Assembly (NCBI GenBank): GCA_031271805.1
Contig: JAISUX010000118.1
Span: forward strand, 1-32,830
Origin: Tannerella sp.
GTDB taxonomy: Bacteria; Bacteroidota; Bacteroidia; Bacteroidales; Tannerellaceae
Reading direction: 5' to 3'
Length of the DNA: 32,830 nt
This document shows positions 24,897 through 32,216 of this stretch, piece by piece. The notes under the pieces are model-generated. The model had not been told where the DNA came from and made no database searches. It was given only the letters and a program-made list of their open reading frames with translations. A program made the position numbers and the translations under genes. How positions within the stretch are numbered: the first letter of the stretch is position 1; the number at the start of each line of letters is the position of its first letter.

Positions 24897-25394
24897 ATGA
24901 AAGAAGATGATGAACGTAAGGAACGGATAGTCATGATAATGAATGAGGCGGATATGAACCCAACGCAATTTTCCAATGCGATAGGCGTTCAGAGGGCTGC
25001 GCTTTCGCATATAATGGCAGGGCGCAACAATCCCAGCCTCGACGTTGTGACAAAGATATTGAAACGCTTTGATTCAATAAGTACGGATTGGTTGCTTTTC
25101 GGAAAAGGCGAGATGAAGCGTGACAGACGACATTCGCCGACACCACCGGTGCACGATTTGTTTTCCCAACATCCGGTTGCGTCAACTCTCCGTGAGGCGC
25201 ATGTAGCGGATAAAACGGCTGTGAAAGACGAAAAAATCGAAGTAAAAGCCGTTGAAAACGTCATGCCGGCTGGTGAAATCGCTGAAAACAAGCCTGTTGC
25301 AGAGAAAATTATACCCGCTAAGACAATCGACAAACTGTTGATTTTTTATAGCGACAATACTTACGAGACATTCGTGACGGAAAAACAAACTTAA
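24897..25394 (+). CDS. XRE-family helix-turn-helix transcriptional regulator
   Basis: 165 residues. An N-terminal HTH_3 domain fills about 8-65 (PTQFSNAIGVQRAALSHIMAGRNNPSLDVVTKILKRF, then DWLLFGKGEM). A low-complexity, charged linker of about 75 residues follows, then a short C-terminal motif (KTIDKLLIFYSDNTYETFV) that recurs in Bacteroidota regulators of this type. It would bind DNA as a dimer, and a fitting inverted repeat sits over its own promoter. The target genes are unknown. Its stop codon overlaps the convergent DUF2752 gene by 4 bases (TTAA). Confidence 0.88.
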   Translation: MKEDDERKERIVMIMNEADMNPTQFSNAIGVQRAALSHIMAGRNNPSLDVVTKILKRFDSISTDWLLFGKGEMKRDRRHSPTPPVHDLFSQHPVASTLREAHVADKTAVKDEKIEVKAVENVMPAGEIAENKPVAEKIIPAKTIDKLLIFYSDNTYETFVTEKQT

Positions 25395-25783
25395 CCGGCA
25401 ATGTTTCGAGCGATCGTGTATATAATCATAAATATTCCGATTAATATTATCGCCCACTTTCCGAAAAGTATGCTTCGAATTTTGGCTGTTACCGTATGCG
25501 TTTTGTCGGCAATGTATTCGATGTATATTCCTGTAAACATATATGGTAACATCAATATAATGAACGGATTAAGTTTAAAAGCGCTATAAATGTTACCATG
25601 AAGTAGTTGATGAATAGCTCTTTGAGAGCCGCAACCGGGACATTTGTAACCGGTAAATGTATAGACGGGACACTTAGGGAAATACTTCACGTCTTCGGGA
25701 TTAAACTGCGAATACAGGAAAACACCGATGAATAGGGACATAAGAATAACAATCCCTAACAATATACGTTTGTTACGGGACAT
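25391..25783 (-). CDS. DUF2752 membrane protein
   Basis: 130 residues with three hydrophobic helices (about 6-25, 68-92, 108-127). The family signature is the loop YKCPGCGSQRAIHQLLHG, with Cys48 and Cys51 in a C-P-G-C pair, which may bind metal or form a disulfide. It is an inner-membrane protein of unknown function. It lies 22 bases after the zinc-ribbon/CD225 gene in the same direction, a frequent pairing in Bacteroidota, so the two are likely cotranscribed. Convergent 4-base overlap with the XRE gene. Confidence 0.88.
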   Translation of the reverse strand: MSRNKRILLGIVILMSLFIGVFLYSQFNPEDVKYFPKCPVYTFTGYKCPGCGSQRAIHQLLHGNIYSAFKLNPFIILMLPYMFTGIYIEYIADKTHTVTAKIRSILFGKWAIILIGIFMIIYTIARNIAG

Positions 25784-25805
25784 GTAAAATCACAAAAACA
25801 ATTGA

Positions 25806-26297
25806 CTAAAAGCCTCCTGCGCTTTCCATTATTTGTTCCAGCGCAGTGCCGAAAGCGCCTATTCCAAGTAAGGAAAGGATTACCGAGACAACAGTACCTA
25901 TAACAGCGATTACGACAGCAATTATGAGCAAAGTCTTTGCTGCGTTGGCGCTGCTGATCGCACTGTCGTAGCGGCCAGCCTGAAACTCCGATTTGACGCC
26001 GTTAGCTTTGATAATGGCAATTATGCCAAGGATAATGGAAATAGGGTTGCAACAACAAACAAAAGACACGATGGTGACGATGATGGATTCGGTCATATAG
26101 TCCTTAGGCATCACCGTGCCGCCGTTGGATGCACCGCCGACAGGCTGTGTAATTACTTGCTGGGGTGTCATGACATTTCCGGCGCCCGTGCCATTATTAG
26201 GAACGCTACCTTCCGTTACGGAGGTCATCATAGTCCCACAACTGCCGCAAAACGTTACTCCGTCAAGGTTTTGCGCTCCACATTTTGAACAAATCAT
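25806..26297 (-). CDS. Zinc-ribbon and CD225/dispanin-like membrane protein
   Basis: 163 residues from MICSKCGAQN; an ATG 33 bases upstream is in frame but the family starts at the zinc ribbon. Cys3-x2-Cys6 and Cys17-x2-Cys20 form the ribbon. A Gly/Asn/Thr/Val-rich linker (about 25-65) follows, then a CD225-type module with two hydrophobic segments: SIIVTIVSFVCCCNPISIILGIIAII, a polar loop with GRYDSAISSANAAKT, then LLIIAVVIAVIG. Function is unknown in bacteria. A good promoter lies just upstream, and DUF2752 follows. Confidence 0.83.
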   Translation of the reverse strand: MICSKCGAQNLDGVTFCGSCGTMMTSVTEGSVPNNGTGAGNVMTPQQVITQPVGGASNGGTVMPKDYMTESIIVTIVSFVCCCNPISIILGIIAIIKANGVKSEFQAGRYDSAISSANAAKTLLIIAVVIAVIGTVVSVILSLLGIGAFGTALEQIMESAGGF

Positions 26298-26327
26298 AAT
26301 ATTTTTTTTTAAGAGTTTATTGGGTGA

Positions 26328-26359
26328 CAAAGATAGAGTAATATTTTTTCAAATACAAA
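26328..26359 (-). promoter_or_regulatory. Promoter of the zinc-ribbon/CD225 and DUF2752 pair
   Basis: Minus strand TTTG (26356-26359), 20 bases, TATCTTTG (26328-26335), a full consensus match 31 bases upstream of the chosen ATG at 26297. It would place an ATG at 26330 inside the promoter, which supports the shorter start. Confidence 0.6.
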
Positions 26360-26377
26360 AATATTCATAAAATTTTT

Positions 26378-26956
26378 TCATATTTTCACCGCCACGTCAT
26401 ATCCTGCCTTAAGCGCTTTGAGGTTGAGGTCGATGATTTCTTCGCTTTTGCGGGCAAAGAACGAGCGGATGCCGTCGGCGATCTTGTCGTATGCTATACC
26501 TATAAAAGGCGTTGCGGCTCCAAGCATCACTATGTTAGCGACACGGGCGCTACCGAGGTTTTTGGCGATGCTATCGACGTCGAGGACTACCTTATTGGGC
26601 AGTTTGCCGATTTCGGCGAGCACACGCTCAACGTCCGGATAATTAGGTATGTTGACGAAAGGCTGCGAGTTGGTTACTATCCATCCGTCTTTCTTGAGGT
26701 ACGGCAGGTAGCGCAGGCTTTCCATCGGTTCGAGCGAGATTACTATGTCGGCATGGCCAAGAGGTATGAGGTCGGATGCTACGGGACTGTCGGAGAGCCG
26801 GAGGTTCGACTGCACGTCACCACCGCGTTGGCTCATGCCGTGGACTTCCGACTGCTTCATGTAAAGGCCGTCTTTTACGGCTGCCTCGCCTATTACTGCG
26901 GCTATTGAGAGGATACCCTGGCCGCCTACGCCTGATAATATGATGTCTGTCTTCAT
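26378..26956 (-). CDS. iorB: Indolepyruvate:ferredoxin oxidoreductase, beta subunit
   Basis: 192 residues, the usual size. It is the gamma-type domain of 2-oxoacid:acceptor oxidoreductases: DIILSGVGGQGILSIAAVIGEAA at the N-terminus, then SEVHGMSQRGGDVQSNLRL and ADIVISLEPMESLRYLPYL. With IorA it converts aryl-pyruvates (indolepyruvate, phenylpyruvate, hydroxyphenylpyruvate) and CoA into arylacetyl-CoA, reducing ferredoxin, in the cytoplasm. It starts 4 bases after iorA, so the two are certainly cotranscribed. No oddity noted. Confidence 0.92.
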   Translation of the reverse strand: MKTDIILSGVGGQGILSIAAVIGEAAVKDGLYMKQSEVHGMSQRGGDVQSNLRLSDSPVASDLIPLGHADIVISLEPMESLRYLPYLKKDGWIVTNSQPFVNIPNYPDVERVLAEIGKLPNKVVLDVDSIAKNLGSARVANIVMLGAATPFIGIAYDKIADGIRSFFARKSEEIIDLNLKALKAGYDVAVKI

Positions 26957-26960
26957 AACT

Positions 26961-28547
26961 TTATTTTCTTTTCTTTCGTGATATGGTTTGGATACATTCG
27001 CGTCGAGGAATTACGACGGAAACACCTTGATATTCAATCTCTTCCTTGAGAACTTGCCGCATTTCTTCGTGATTTTTCTTCAGTGGGACGAGCACCCTGA
27101 TATGTTCGGGTGCAACACCGATACCGGCGCAGATAGCTTCAAGTCGTCCTGTGCCTGCGGAATCCTGGCCGCCTGTCATGGCGGTGGTTTCGTTGTCGGA
27201 GATGATGATGGTCACGGGGGTGTTCTCGTTGACGCAATCGAGCAGGCCGGTCATGCCGGAATGGGTGAATGTGGAGTCGCCGATGACAGCTATAGAGGGG
27301 TGCAGACCTGCGTCAGCGGCGCCTTTGGCCATTGTTATTGAGGCGCCCATGTCGATGCAACTGTCGATAGCCTTGAAGGGCGGCAGTGCGCCGAGGGTGT
27401 AACATCCTATATCGGAAAAGACTTTTGCGACGCCGTTGTATTCCTCGACAACTTGGTTGAGTACCTCGTAAAGGTCGCGGTGGCCACAGCCTTGGCAAAG
27501 AGCCGGCGGGCGCTGTTCTACAAGTTCGGGGACGGGATAATGGACGATGCTTTCGATGCCGAGCGCCTTGCCTACCGTGTCAGGCGAGAGTTCGCCGTCA
27601 CGATTGAGATAGCCGTCTAAGCGTCCGTGAATCTTCAATCCCTTGCCGAGAAAGCCTTTGAGATGAGATTCGACATAAGGATAGCCTTCTTCGAGGACAA
27701 GTATTTCGTCACATTCCGTTGTGATCTGTTCGACTAACTTCTTTGGAAGCGGGTATTGGCATATTTTCAGAACAGGATGCGGGAAGCCTTCCGAGAAATT
27801 TTCGGACAGGTAATTGAAGGCGATGCCTGTTGTGATGATGCCGAGCGACTTATCGTCGGCGTCAAAATAGCGGTTATAATCCGACGATTCGGATATCTGT
27901 GTAAGTATATTTTGTGCCTTGAGAAGTGTCTTAAAGCGGTTGCGGGCAAGGGCGGGCAACAGGATGAAGCGTTTGCGGCCGTCGGCAGGGAAATTGATGT
28001 CGTTTTGCGGTTTCGGTTCGCGGGTCTCGACGCCTGAACGCGAGTGCGCCATGCGGGTCGTGATACGCAACAGGATGGGATAACCGATAGTTTCCGACAG
28101 TTCGAAGCCTTCATATACCATATCGTAGGCTTCCTGCTGGTTTGACGGTTCGAGCATCGGCAGCATGGCGAAGTCACCGTAATAACGGTTATCCTGCTCA
28201 TTCTGCGAAGAGTGCATCGACGGGTCGTCGGCCGTAACGATTATCATACCGCCGTGGATACCGCTCATGGCCACATTCAAGAAACAGTCGGCAGCGACAT
28301 TCAGTCCGACGTGCTTCATGCAGCACAGCGAGCGTTTGCCGGCATAACTCATGCCGAGAGCGGCTTCCATAGCCGTTTTTTCATTAGTACACCAACGGCT
28401 GTGGATATTGCTTCCTGCCGTCTTTTGCTGGATGTATTCGGTTATTTCGGTCGAAGGTGTCCCCGGATACGAATAGACGCCCGACAATCCGGCGTCTAAA
28501 GCCGCCTGAGCGATGGCTTCATCGCCTAAAAACAGTTTTTTACTCAT
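26961..28547 (-). CDS. iorA: Indolepyruvate:ferredoxin oxidoreductase, alpha subunit
   Basis: 528 residues from MSKKLFLGDEA; an upstream ATG at 28616 is rejected because the promoter lies between the two. The pyrimidine-binding domain opens with GVYSYPGTPSTEITEYIQ and continues EKTAMEAALGMSYAG and MKHVGLNVAAD. The thiamine-diphosphate domain has LCQGCGHRDLYEVL, FSDIGCYTLGALPPF and GDSTFTHSGMTGLLDCVN. It ends at VVIPRRECIQ plus a basic tail, without the C-terminal ferredoxin domain carrying cysteine clusters that longer archaeal IorA proteins have. It heads the iorA-iorB pair and follows mltG after 70 bases that hold a promoter. Confidence 0.92.
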   Translation of the reverse strand: MSKKLFLGDEAIAQAALDAGLSGVYSYPGTPSTEITEYIQQKTAGSNIHSRWCTNEKTAMEAALGMSYAGKRSLCCMKHVGLNVAADCFLNVAMSGIHGGMIIVTADDPSMHSSQNEQDNRYYGDFAMLPMLEPSNQQEAYDMVYEGFELSETIGYPILLRITTRMAHSRSGVETREPKPQNDINFPADGRKRFILLPALARNRFKTLLKAQNILTQISESSDYNRYFDADDKSLGIITTGIAFNYLSENFSEGFPHPVLKICQYPLPKKLVEQITTECDEILVLEEGYPYVESHLKGFLGKGLKIHGRLDGYLNRDGELSPDTVGKALGIESIVHYPVPELVEQRPPALCQGCGHRDLYEVLNQVVEEYNGVAKVFSDIGCYTLGALPPFKAIDSCIDMGASITMAKGAADAGLHPSIAVIGDSTFTHSGMTGLLDCVNENTPVTIIISDNETTAMTGGQDSAGTGRLEAICAGIGVAPEHIRVLVPLKKNHEEMRQVLKEEIEYQGVSVVIPRRECIQTISRKKRK

Positions 28548-28570
28548 TCTTTTATTATTGATTCGACCGG

Positions 28571-28602
28571 CAAAGGTAAACAAAATAAAACCTATTTGCA
28601 AG
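28571..28602 (-). promoter_or_regulatory. Promoter of iorA-iorB
   Basis: Minus strand CTTG (28599-28602), 20 bases, TACCTTTG (28571-28578), 24 bases upstream of the chosen iorA ATG. It suggests that iorAB can be transcribed separately from the genes upstream. Confidence 0.5.
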
Positions 28603-28617
28603 TGTTTTGCAAACAAT

Positions 28618-29652
28618 TTATCTCAATCTGTTCAAAGCCGCGTGATAACGGTCGGCGTTGCGGGCATGTTCGGCAAGGGTAACGGCGAAGTTATGGCGGC
28701 CTGAAAAGTCTTCTTTTGCGCACATATACAGGTAGTTATGATGTTCGTAGTTCAGGACGGCGTCGATGCTTCGCGGAGATGGGATACGGATTGGGCCTGG
28801 TGGCAAACCGGGATTGAGGTAGGTGTTATAGGGGGATTCGACGGTGAGGTGTTCATTCAGGATGCGGCGGAGCGAGAAGTCGCCGAGGGCGTATTTGACG
28901 GTTGGGTCGGCTTGCAGCAACATGCCTTTCCGGAGGCGGTTGATATAGAGGCCGGCAACCCTGGAATATTCGTCGGGAGCGGCGGTTTCTTCCTCGACTA
29001 TCGAGGCTAAAACGGCGATTTCAACGGGATTCAGGCGGATATTTTCGGCCTTGCGGCGGCGTTCGGCAGTCCAAAAAGTTTCGTACTCACGCTTCATGCG
29101 GTCGAAAAGTTTCTTCGGACTGATGTTCCAATAGACTTCATAAGTGTTGGGGATGAACATTGCGCCGATAGTGGCGGTTGTGAATCCGATGGAATCGCAA
29201 TATAGCGAATCGGCAAAGAGCGCAAGGAGATCATCCTCGTCTATCATCAGTTGTTGCGAGAGGCGTTCGGCAAGGTCGGTCGTCAAGCGTATATTGTTGA
29301 ATATCAGTCGTATAGGCGACTGTTGACCGAGGCGCAGATGGTTGATGAGGGTGTTATTATTCATTTCCGGCTCTACGGCATAGCGACCGGATTTCATGTT
29401 GGCGGGATATTTGCGGTAGTCGGCGAGTATCCGGAATGACCGCACATCAATGCAAGCGGCCGAATCCTGCAACTGCTGACAAAGGGCGTCGAAATCCTTT
29501 ACATCTTCATATATATAGACGAATTTTCGTTCGGAGGGTTTGAAATTCGGTTTATATAATATATACCATATCCCCCCTCCACAAACTGCAGCAAGGAGAA
29601 TAATGAGGGCTAATATACACCAAATCAATCTCTTAACGACCTTTTTCATCAT
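28618..29652 (-). CDS. mltG: Endolytic murein transglycosylase MltG
   Basis: 344 residues. One N-terminal transmembrane helix (about 9-31) and a periplasmic body, the usual MltG/YceG topology. A LysM-like part precedes the catalytic domain, which holds IPNTYEVYWNISPKKLFDRM, VEIAVLASIVEEET (Glu220 aligns with the catalytic glutamate of E. coli MltG), RVAGLYINRL and the substrate-cleft segment LQADPTVKYALG ... SPYNTYLNPGLPPGPI. It cuts nascent glycan strands and so sets their length. It sits 22 bases after the ACT gene. Its presence inside an aryl-acid cluster is probably genomic neighbourhood rather than shared function. Confidence 0.94.
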   Translation of the reverse strand: MMKKVVKRLIWCILALIILLAAVCGGGIWYILYKPNFKPSERKFVYIYEDVKDFDALCQQLQDSAACIDVRSFRILADYRKYPANMKSGRYAVEPEMNNNTLINHLRLGQQSPIRLIFNNIRLTTDLAERLSQQLMIDEDDLLALFADSLYCDSIGFTTATIGAMFIPNTYEVYWNISPKKLFDRMKREYETFWTAERRRKAENIRLNPVEIAVLASIVEEETAAPDEYSRVAGLYINRLRKGMLLQADPTVKYALGDFSLRRILNEHLTVESPYNTYLNPGLPPGPIRIPSPRSIDAVLNYEHHNYLYMCAKEDFSGRHNFAVTLAEHARNADRYHAALNRLR

Positions 29653-29674
29653 TATGAAATCGTTCGTTTCATGC

Positions 29675-30100
29675 TTACAGATTCATCAGGTCGTTCTCGG
29701 TGATATAGCCGAGATTGTTACGGCGTATGACTTCGCGGGCTGCTTCGCGGTTGTTGGTACGGAGGATTAGTATTGATTTGCCTCGAAGCGAGAAGCAGTA
29801 CATGTATTCGATACTCAAGCCCGACTGCGTGAAGTACGACAGGGTGCGGACGAAACTGCCAAGTGTCGAATCGGTCTCGATGGCGAGCACATCGGTAAGG
29901 TTGACGCTTACATTGTTCTTTTTCAGCACTTTGTACGCTCGCTCAGAGTCGGAGACGATCAGGCGCAGGATACCGTACTCGGATGTATCGGCGACGGTTG
30001 CGGCCACGATATGTATGTTCTCGTCGGCAAGGAGATTGAGTATCTCGCACAGCTTGCCGTATTTGTTCTCTACAAAGATTGAAATTTGGTTGACTGTCAT
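29675..30100 (-). CDS. Tandem ACT-domain amino-acid-binding protein
   Basis: 141 residues made of two ACT domains. The first (about 2-66) opens QISIFVENKYGKLCEILNLLADENIHIVAATVADT; the second (about 69-138) has VLAIETDSTLGSFVRTLSYFTQSGLSIEYMYCF and ends with the REAAREVIRRNNLGYI helix. Stand-alone tandem ACT proteins bind amino acids and regulate by protein contact. This one is placed between paaK and mltG, 26 bases after paaK, the standard Bacteroidota arrangement, so aromatic amino acids are the likely ligands and PaaK or Ior the likely targets. That is inference from context. Confidence 0.88.
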   Translation of the reverse strand: MTVNQISIFVENKYGKLCEILNLLADENIHIVAATVADTSEYGILRLIVSDSERAYKVLKKNNVSVNLTDVLAIETDSTLGSFVRTLSYFTQSGLSIEYMYCFSLRGKSILILRTNNREAAREVIRRNNLGYITENDLMNL

Positions 30101-30126
30101 AGCGGCATATTTTTAATTGGGAATTA

Positions 30127-31431
30127 TTAGAATTTACGCAGGTCTTTGACGCGAACGGCTTTTCCTTCGGCGACCGGAAGCGAGCCTTTTGAAAGCAGTT
30201 TAAGGCGCGGAGTGATAAGCAGTTCGTCCTTCAGAAGGCGTACAATATTACGGCTCATACGTTCGAGTGCGCCGTAGTCGTCGGTGAACAACTCGGACAG
30301 TTCGACCTCGATGAGCATCTCGTCGTTATTGCCGACGGTCTCAATCGTTATGAGGTAGTTGCCTCCGAGTTCCTTGAATCCCATGAGGATTTTTTCGATT
30401 TGGATCGGGAAGATATTGACGCCTTTCAGGATAATCATATCGTCACTGCGTCCTTTAAAACGGTCGATACGGCGGTGGGTACGTCCGCATGGACATTCGC
30501 CGGGGATAAAACGTGTGAGGTCGTGAGTGCGGTAGCGGATAAGCGGCATAGCTTCGCGCTGAAGGGTTGTCAGGACGAGTTCGCCTATTTCGCCTTCCGG
30601 CACGGGAAGGAGGGTCTCCGGGTCGATAATTTCGGCGATCACGTAGTCTTCCCAGATATGCAGGCCGTTTTGTTCCGGACATTCGAAAGCGACGCCCGGG
30701 CCGTTCATTTCCGACATTCCGAAGCAGTTGTAGGCTTTGACGCCGAGAAGGGCTTCGATGCGGCGGCGTTGTTCCTCGGAGTGAGGCTCGGCGCCGATGC
30801 AAAAGACGCGCAGCTTTGTGTCGGTACGCGGGTCGATATTCATCTCGCGGAAGACCTCGGCAAGGCGCGTGGCATAGCTCGGAATGATGTGCAGCGCGGT
30901 TGTGCCGAAGTCCATGATGAACTTGATTTGACGCTTCGAGTTGCCCGATGCTGACGGGACAGTCAGCGCTCCAAGCATTTCGGCGCCGTACTGGAAGCCG
31001 AGGCCGCCGGTAAACATGCCGTAGCCCGATGTGTTTTGGAACACATCCGTATCGCGCAGTCCTACCATGTACATGCAGCGGGCGACCTGGTTCGACCAGG
31101 CGTCAAGGTCTTTCTGCGAATGTAGGACTACGGTCGGATTGCCGGTTGTGCCGCTCGACGAGTGCACGCGAACGCACTTTTGAAGCGGGATTGCTGCGAG
31201 ACCAAAGGGATAATTCGCCCTAAGGTCGTCCTTGGTAGTGAATGGAATACGGTTCAGGTCGTCAAGCGAACCGATACCTTCCGGAGTGATGCCGTTTTCG
31301 GCAAAAATGTTCTTATAAAATTGAGTATTAGCGGCTTGCGCAATAGTCTTGCGTAAGCGTTCCAACTGCAGGCGCTCAAGGTCGCCTCGACTCATGGTCT
31401 CAATGTCTTCCTGCCAATAGATGGATGTCAT
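30127..31431 (-). CDS. paaK: Phenylacetate--CoA ligase
   Basis: 434 residues from MTSIYWQEDIETM; an ATG at 31461 is rejected because it lies within the promoter. The AMP-binding P-loop is VHSSSGTTGNPTVV, followed by TSGYGMFTGGLGFQYGAE, CFGMSEMNGPGVAFEC, LIRYRTHDLTRF, a CPCG pair of cysteines and the C-terminal KGVNIFPIQIEKIL segment. It interconverts arylacetate plus CoA and ATP with arylacetyl-CoA. Together with iorAB it can run aromatic-amino-acid-derived arylpyruvate to free arylacetate with ATP gain, or the reverse. It heads the minus-strand cluster. Confidence 0.92.
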   Translation of the reverse strand: MTSIYWQEDIETMSRGDLERLQLERLRKTIAQAANTQFYKNIFAENGITPEGIGSLDDLNRIPFTTKDDLRANYPFGLAAIPLQKCVRVHSSSGTTGNPTVVLHSQKDLDAWSNQVARCMYMVGLRDTDVFQNTSGYGMFTGGLGFQYGAEMLGALTVPSASGNSKRQIKFIMDFGTTALHIIPSYATRLAEVFREMNIDPRTDTKLRVFCIGAEPHSEEQRRRIEALLGVKAYNCFGMSEMNGPGVAFECPEQNGLHIWEDYVIAEIIDPETLLPVPEGEIGELVLTTLQREAMPLIRYRTHDLTRFIPGECPCGRTHRRIDRFKGRSDDMIILKGVNIFPIQIEKILMGFKELGGNYLITIETVGNNDEMLIEVELSELFTDDYGALERMSRNIVRLLKDELLITPRLKLLSKGSLPVAEGKAVRVKDLRKF

Positions 31432-31458
31432 CGTGTAAAAATTATTTGGTTTCGGCCG

Positions 31459-31466
31459 CAAAGATA
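31459..31466 (-). promoter_or_regulatory. Promoter box of the paaK cluster
   Basis: TATCTTTG on the minus strand, 27 bases upstream of the chosen paaK ATG. The distal box is imperfect (TTA-type about 19 bases away). It should drive paaK, the ACT gene and mltG. Confidence 0.5.
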
Positions 31467-31540
31467 TACAAATTTCTCGAAATCCTAACAGATAATCATA
31501 AAAGTTGCTGTTTTTTTTTCGTCTGCGAATAATTTTTTAA

Positions 31541-31927
31541 GAAAAAATTCCGGACTTGGTTGAAAAATTACTGCGCGAAGGGTTGATAAAATCGCTGAGT
31601 TCGGCAGATAAAAAATATGTTCTTGGCGACCTGTACTATGAATTTGCCGAACAGCCTGCTTATATCAAGGAATACAGGGTAAGCGACCTGCAAATCGTGG
31701 CAGGTTGTTTTGAGAAAGCGAAAGAAGTTTCGATGAAAATCTTTGTTGATGCCTTTGGTAACTTGCTTACACGAGAGCAAATACGGTATTTAATATCAAA
31801 AATGGAAAGCGACAGTCTGATTACAAAAAGCGGAAGTGGACGATGGACAAATTATTATGTTGATAATAAAATTGACAGCAACCGAAATATTCTTGAGCAA
31901 TTTACAGAACTGTTATCTAAAATCTAA
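31541..31927 (+). pseudogene. C-terminal remnant of a larger protein, possibly an ATP-binding AlbA_2-type regulator
   Basis: The frame is open from just after a TAA at 31538 to the TAA at 31927, about 128 codons, but has no ATG in its first part; only TTG at 31556 could serve. No promoter is seen. The content (LLREGLIKSLSSADKKYVLGDLYYEF, FGNLLTREQIRYLISKMESDSLITKSGSGRWTNYYVD) looks like the tail of a multi-domain protein that ends in a winged-helix-like segment, as in ATP-binding AlbA_2-type transcription-regulator-like proteins. That family guess is weak. The sequence reads as well-formed protein, so decay is probably recent. Confidence 0.5.
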
Positions 31928-31932
31928 ATTCA

Positions 31933-32056
31933 ATTCCCCATAGAAACCCAAAAATTCCCCATAGAAACCCCATTTTTTTTGCCATTTTTTAGATATATAC
32001 TTGAATGTCAACAACATTTCAATTCCCCATAGAAAGTTGAAAATTCGCCATAGAAA
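31933..32056. repeat. Two pairs of 14-bp repeats, ATTCCCCATAGAAA
   Basis: ATTCCCCATAGAAA occurs at 31933-31946, 31954-31967 and 32022-32035, and once with a single change (ATTCGCCATAGAAA) at 32043-32056, all in the same orientation. Within each pair the copies are exactly 21 bases apart, two helical turns. They lie just after the headless ORF at 31541-31927. Bases 31968-32021 between the pairs are AT-rich and hold nothing else recognised. Confidence 0.85.
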
Positions 32057-32078
32057 GACAAGTTTTCGCCAAAACTTA

Positions 32079-32216
32079 TTACCGAAGCATTACTTCAGCC
32101 AAATAACAGGCGGTTTTCTTAATCAGTTCCTGTCCGTAAACGGACCCTGCAACAGGATTGTTGCAGGTAATTAAGTATGCCGATATGGTAATTACCGGAC
32201 GGTATGACCGTATGGT
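32079..32216 (-). pseudogene. 3' part of a frameshifted small gene
   Basis: Forty-five open codons end at TAA (32079-32081) with a protein-like tail (TCNNPVAGSVYGQELIKKT, then ACYLAEVMLR). The frame is closed upstream by a TGA at 32217-32219 and has no ATG at its beginning. It overlaps the 3' end of the small ORF at 32192-32368 in another frame, so one indel near 32195-32216 would join the two into a protein of about 100 residues. No family recognised. Two adjacent perfect hairpins (32132-32145, 32146-32167) fall inside it. Confidence 0.4.
32132..32167. repeat. Two abutting perfect inverted repeats
   Basis: GTCCGT-aa-ACGGAC (32132-32145) is immediately followed by a second dyad whose 9-base arms are CCTGCAACA (32146-32154) and TGTTGCAGG (32159-32167) around a 4-base loop. 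Neither is followed by a T-run on either strand, so they are not standard terminators. A 10-bp perfect palindrome, GGTAATTACC, follows at 32187-32196. Confidence 0.6.

Noticed and set aside
25783-25806. DUF2752 plus zinc-ribbon/CD225 pair as a new system
   Set aside because: The two families are often adjacent in Bacteroidota; the pair is uncharacterised but not newly seen here.
31933-32056. CRISPR array
   Set aside because: Repeats are only 14 bases, spacers 7 bases, four copies in two pairs, and no cas gene is present.
32146-32167. Hairpin considered as an intrinsic terminator for the paaK-facing or right-edge genes
   Set aside because: The stem is strong but there is no T-run after it on either strand, and it lies inside a probable coding frame.
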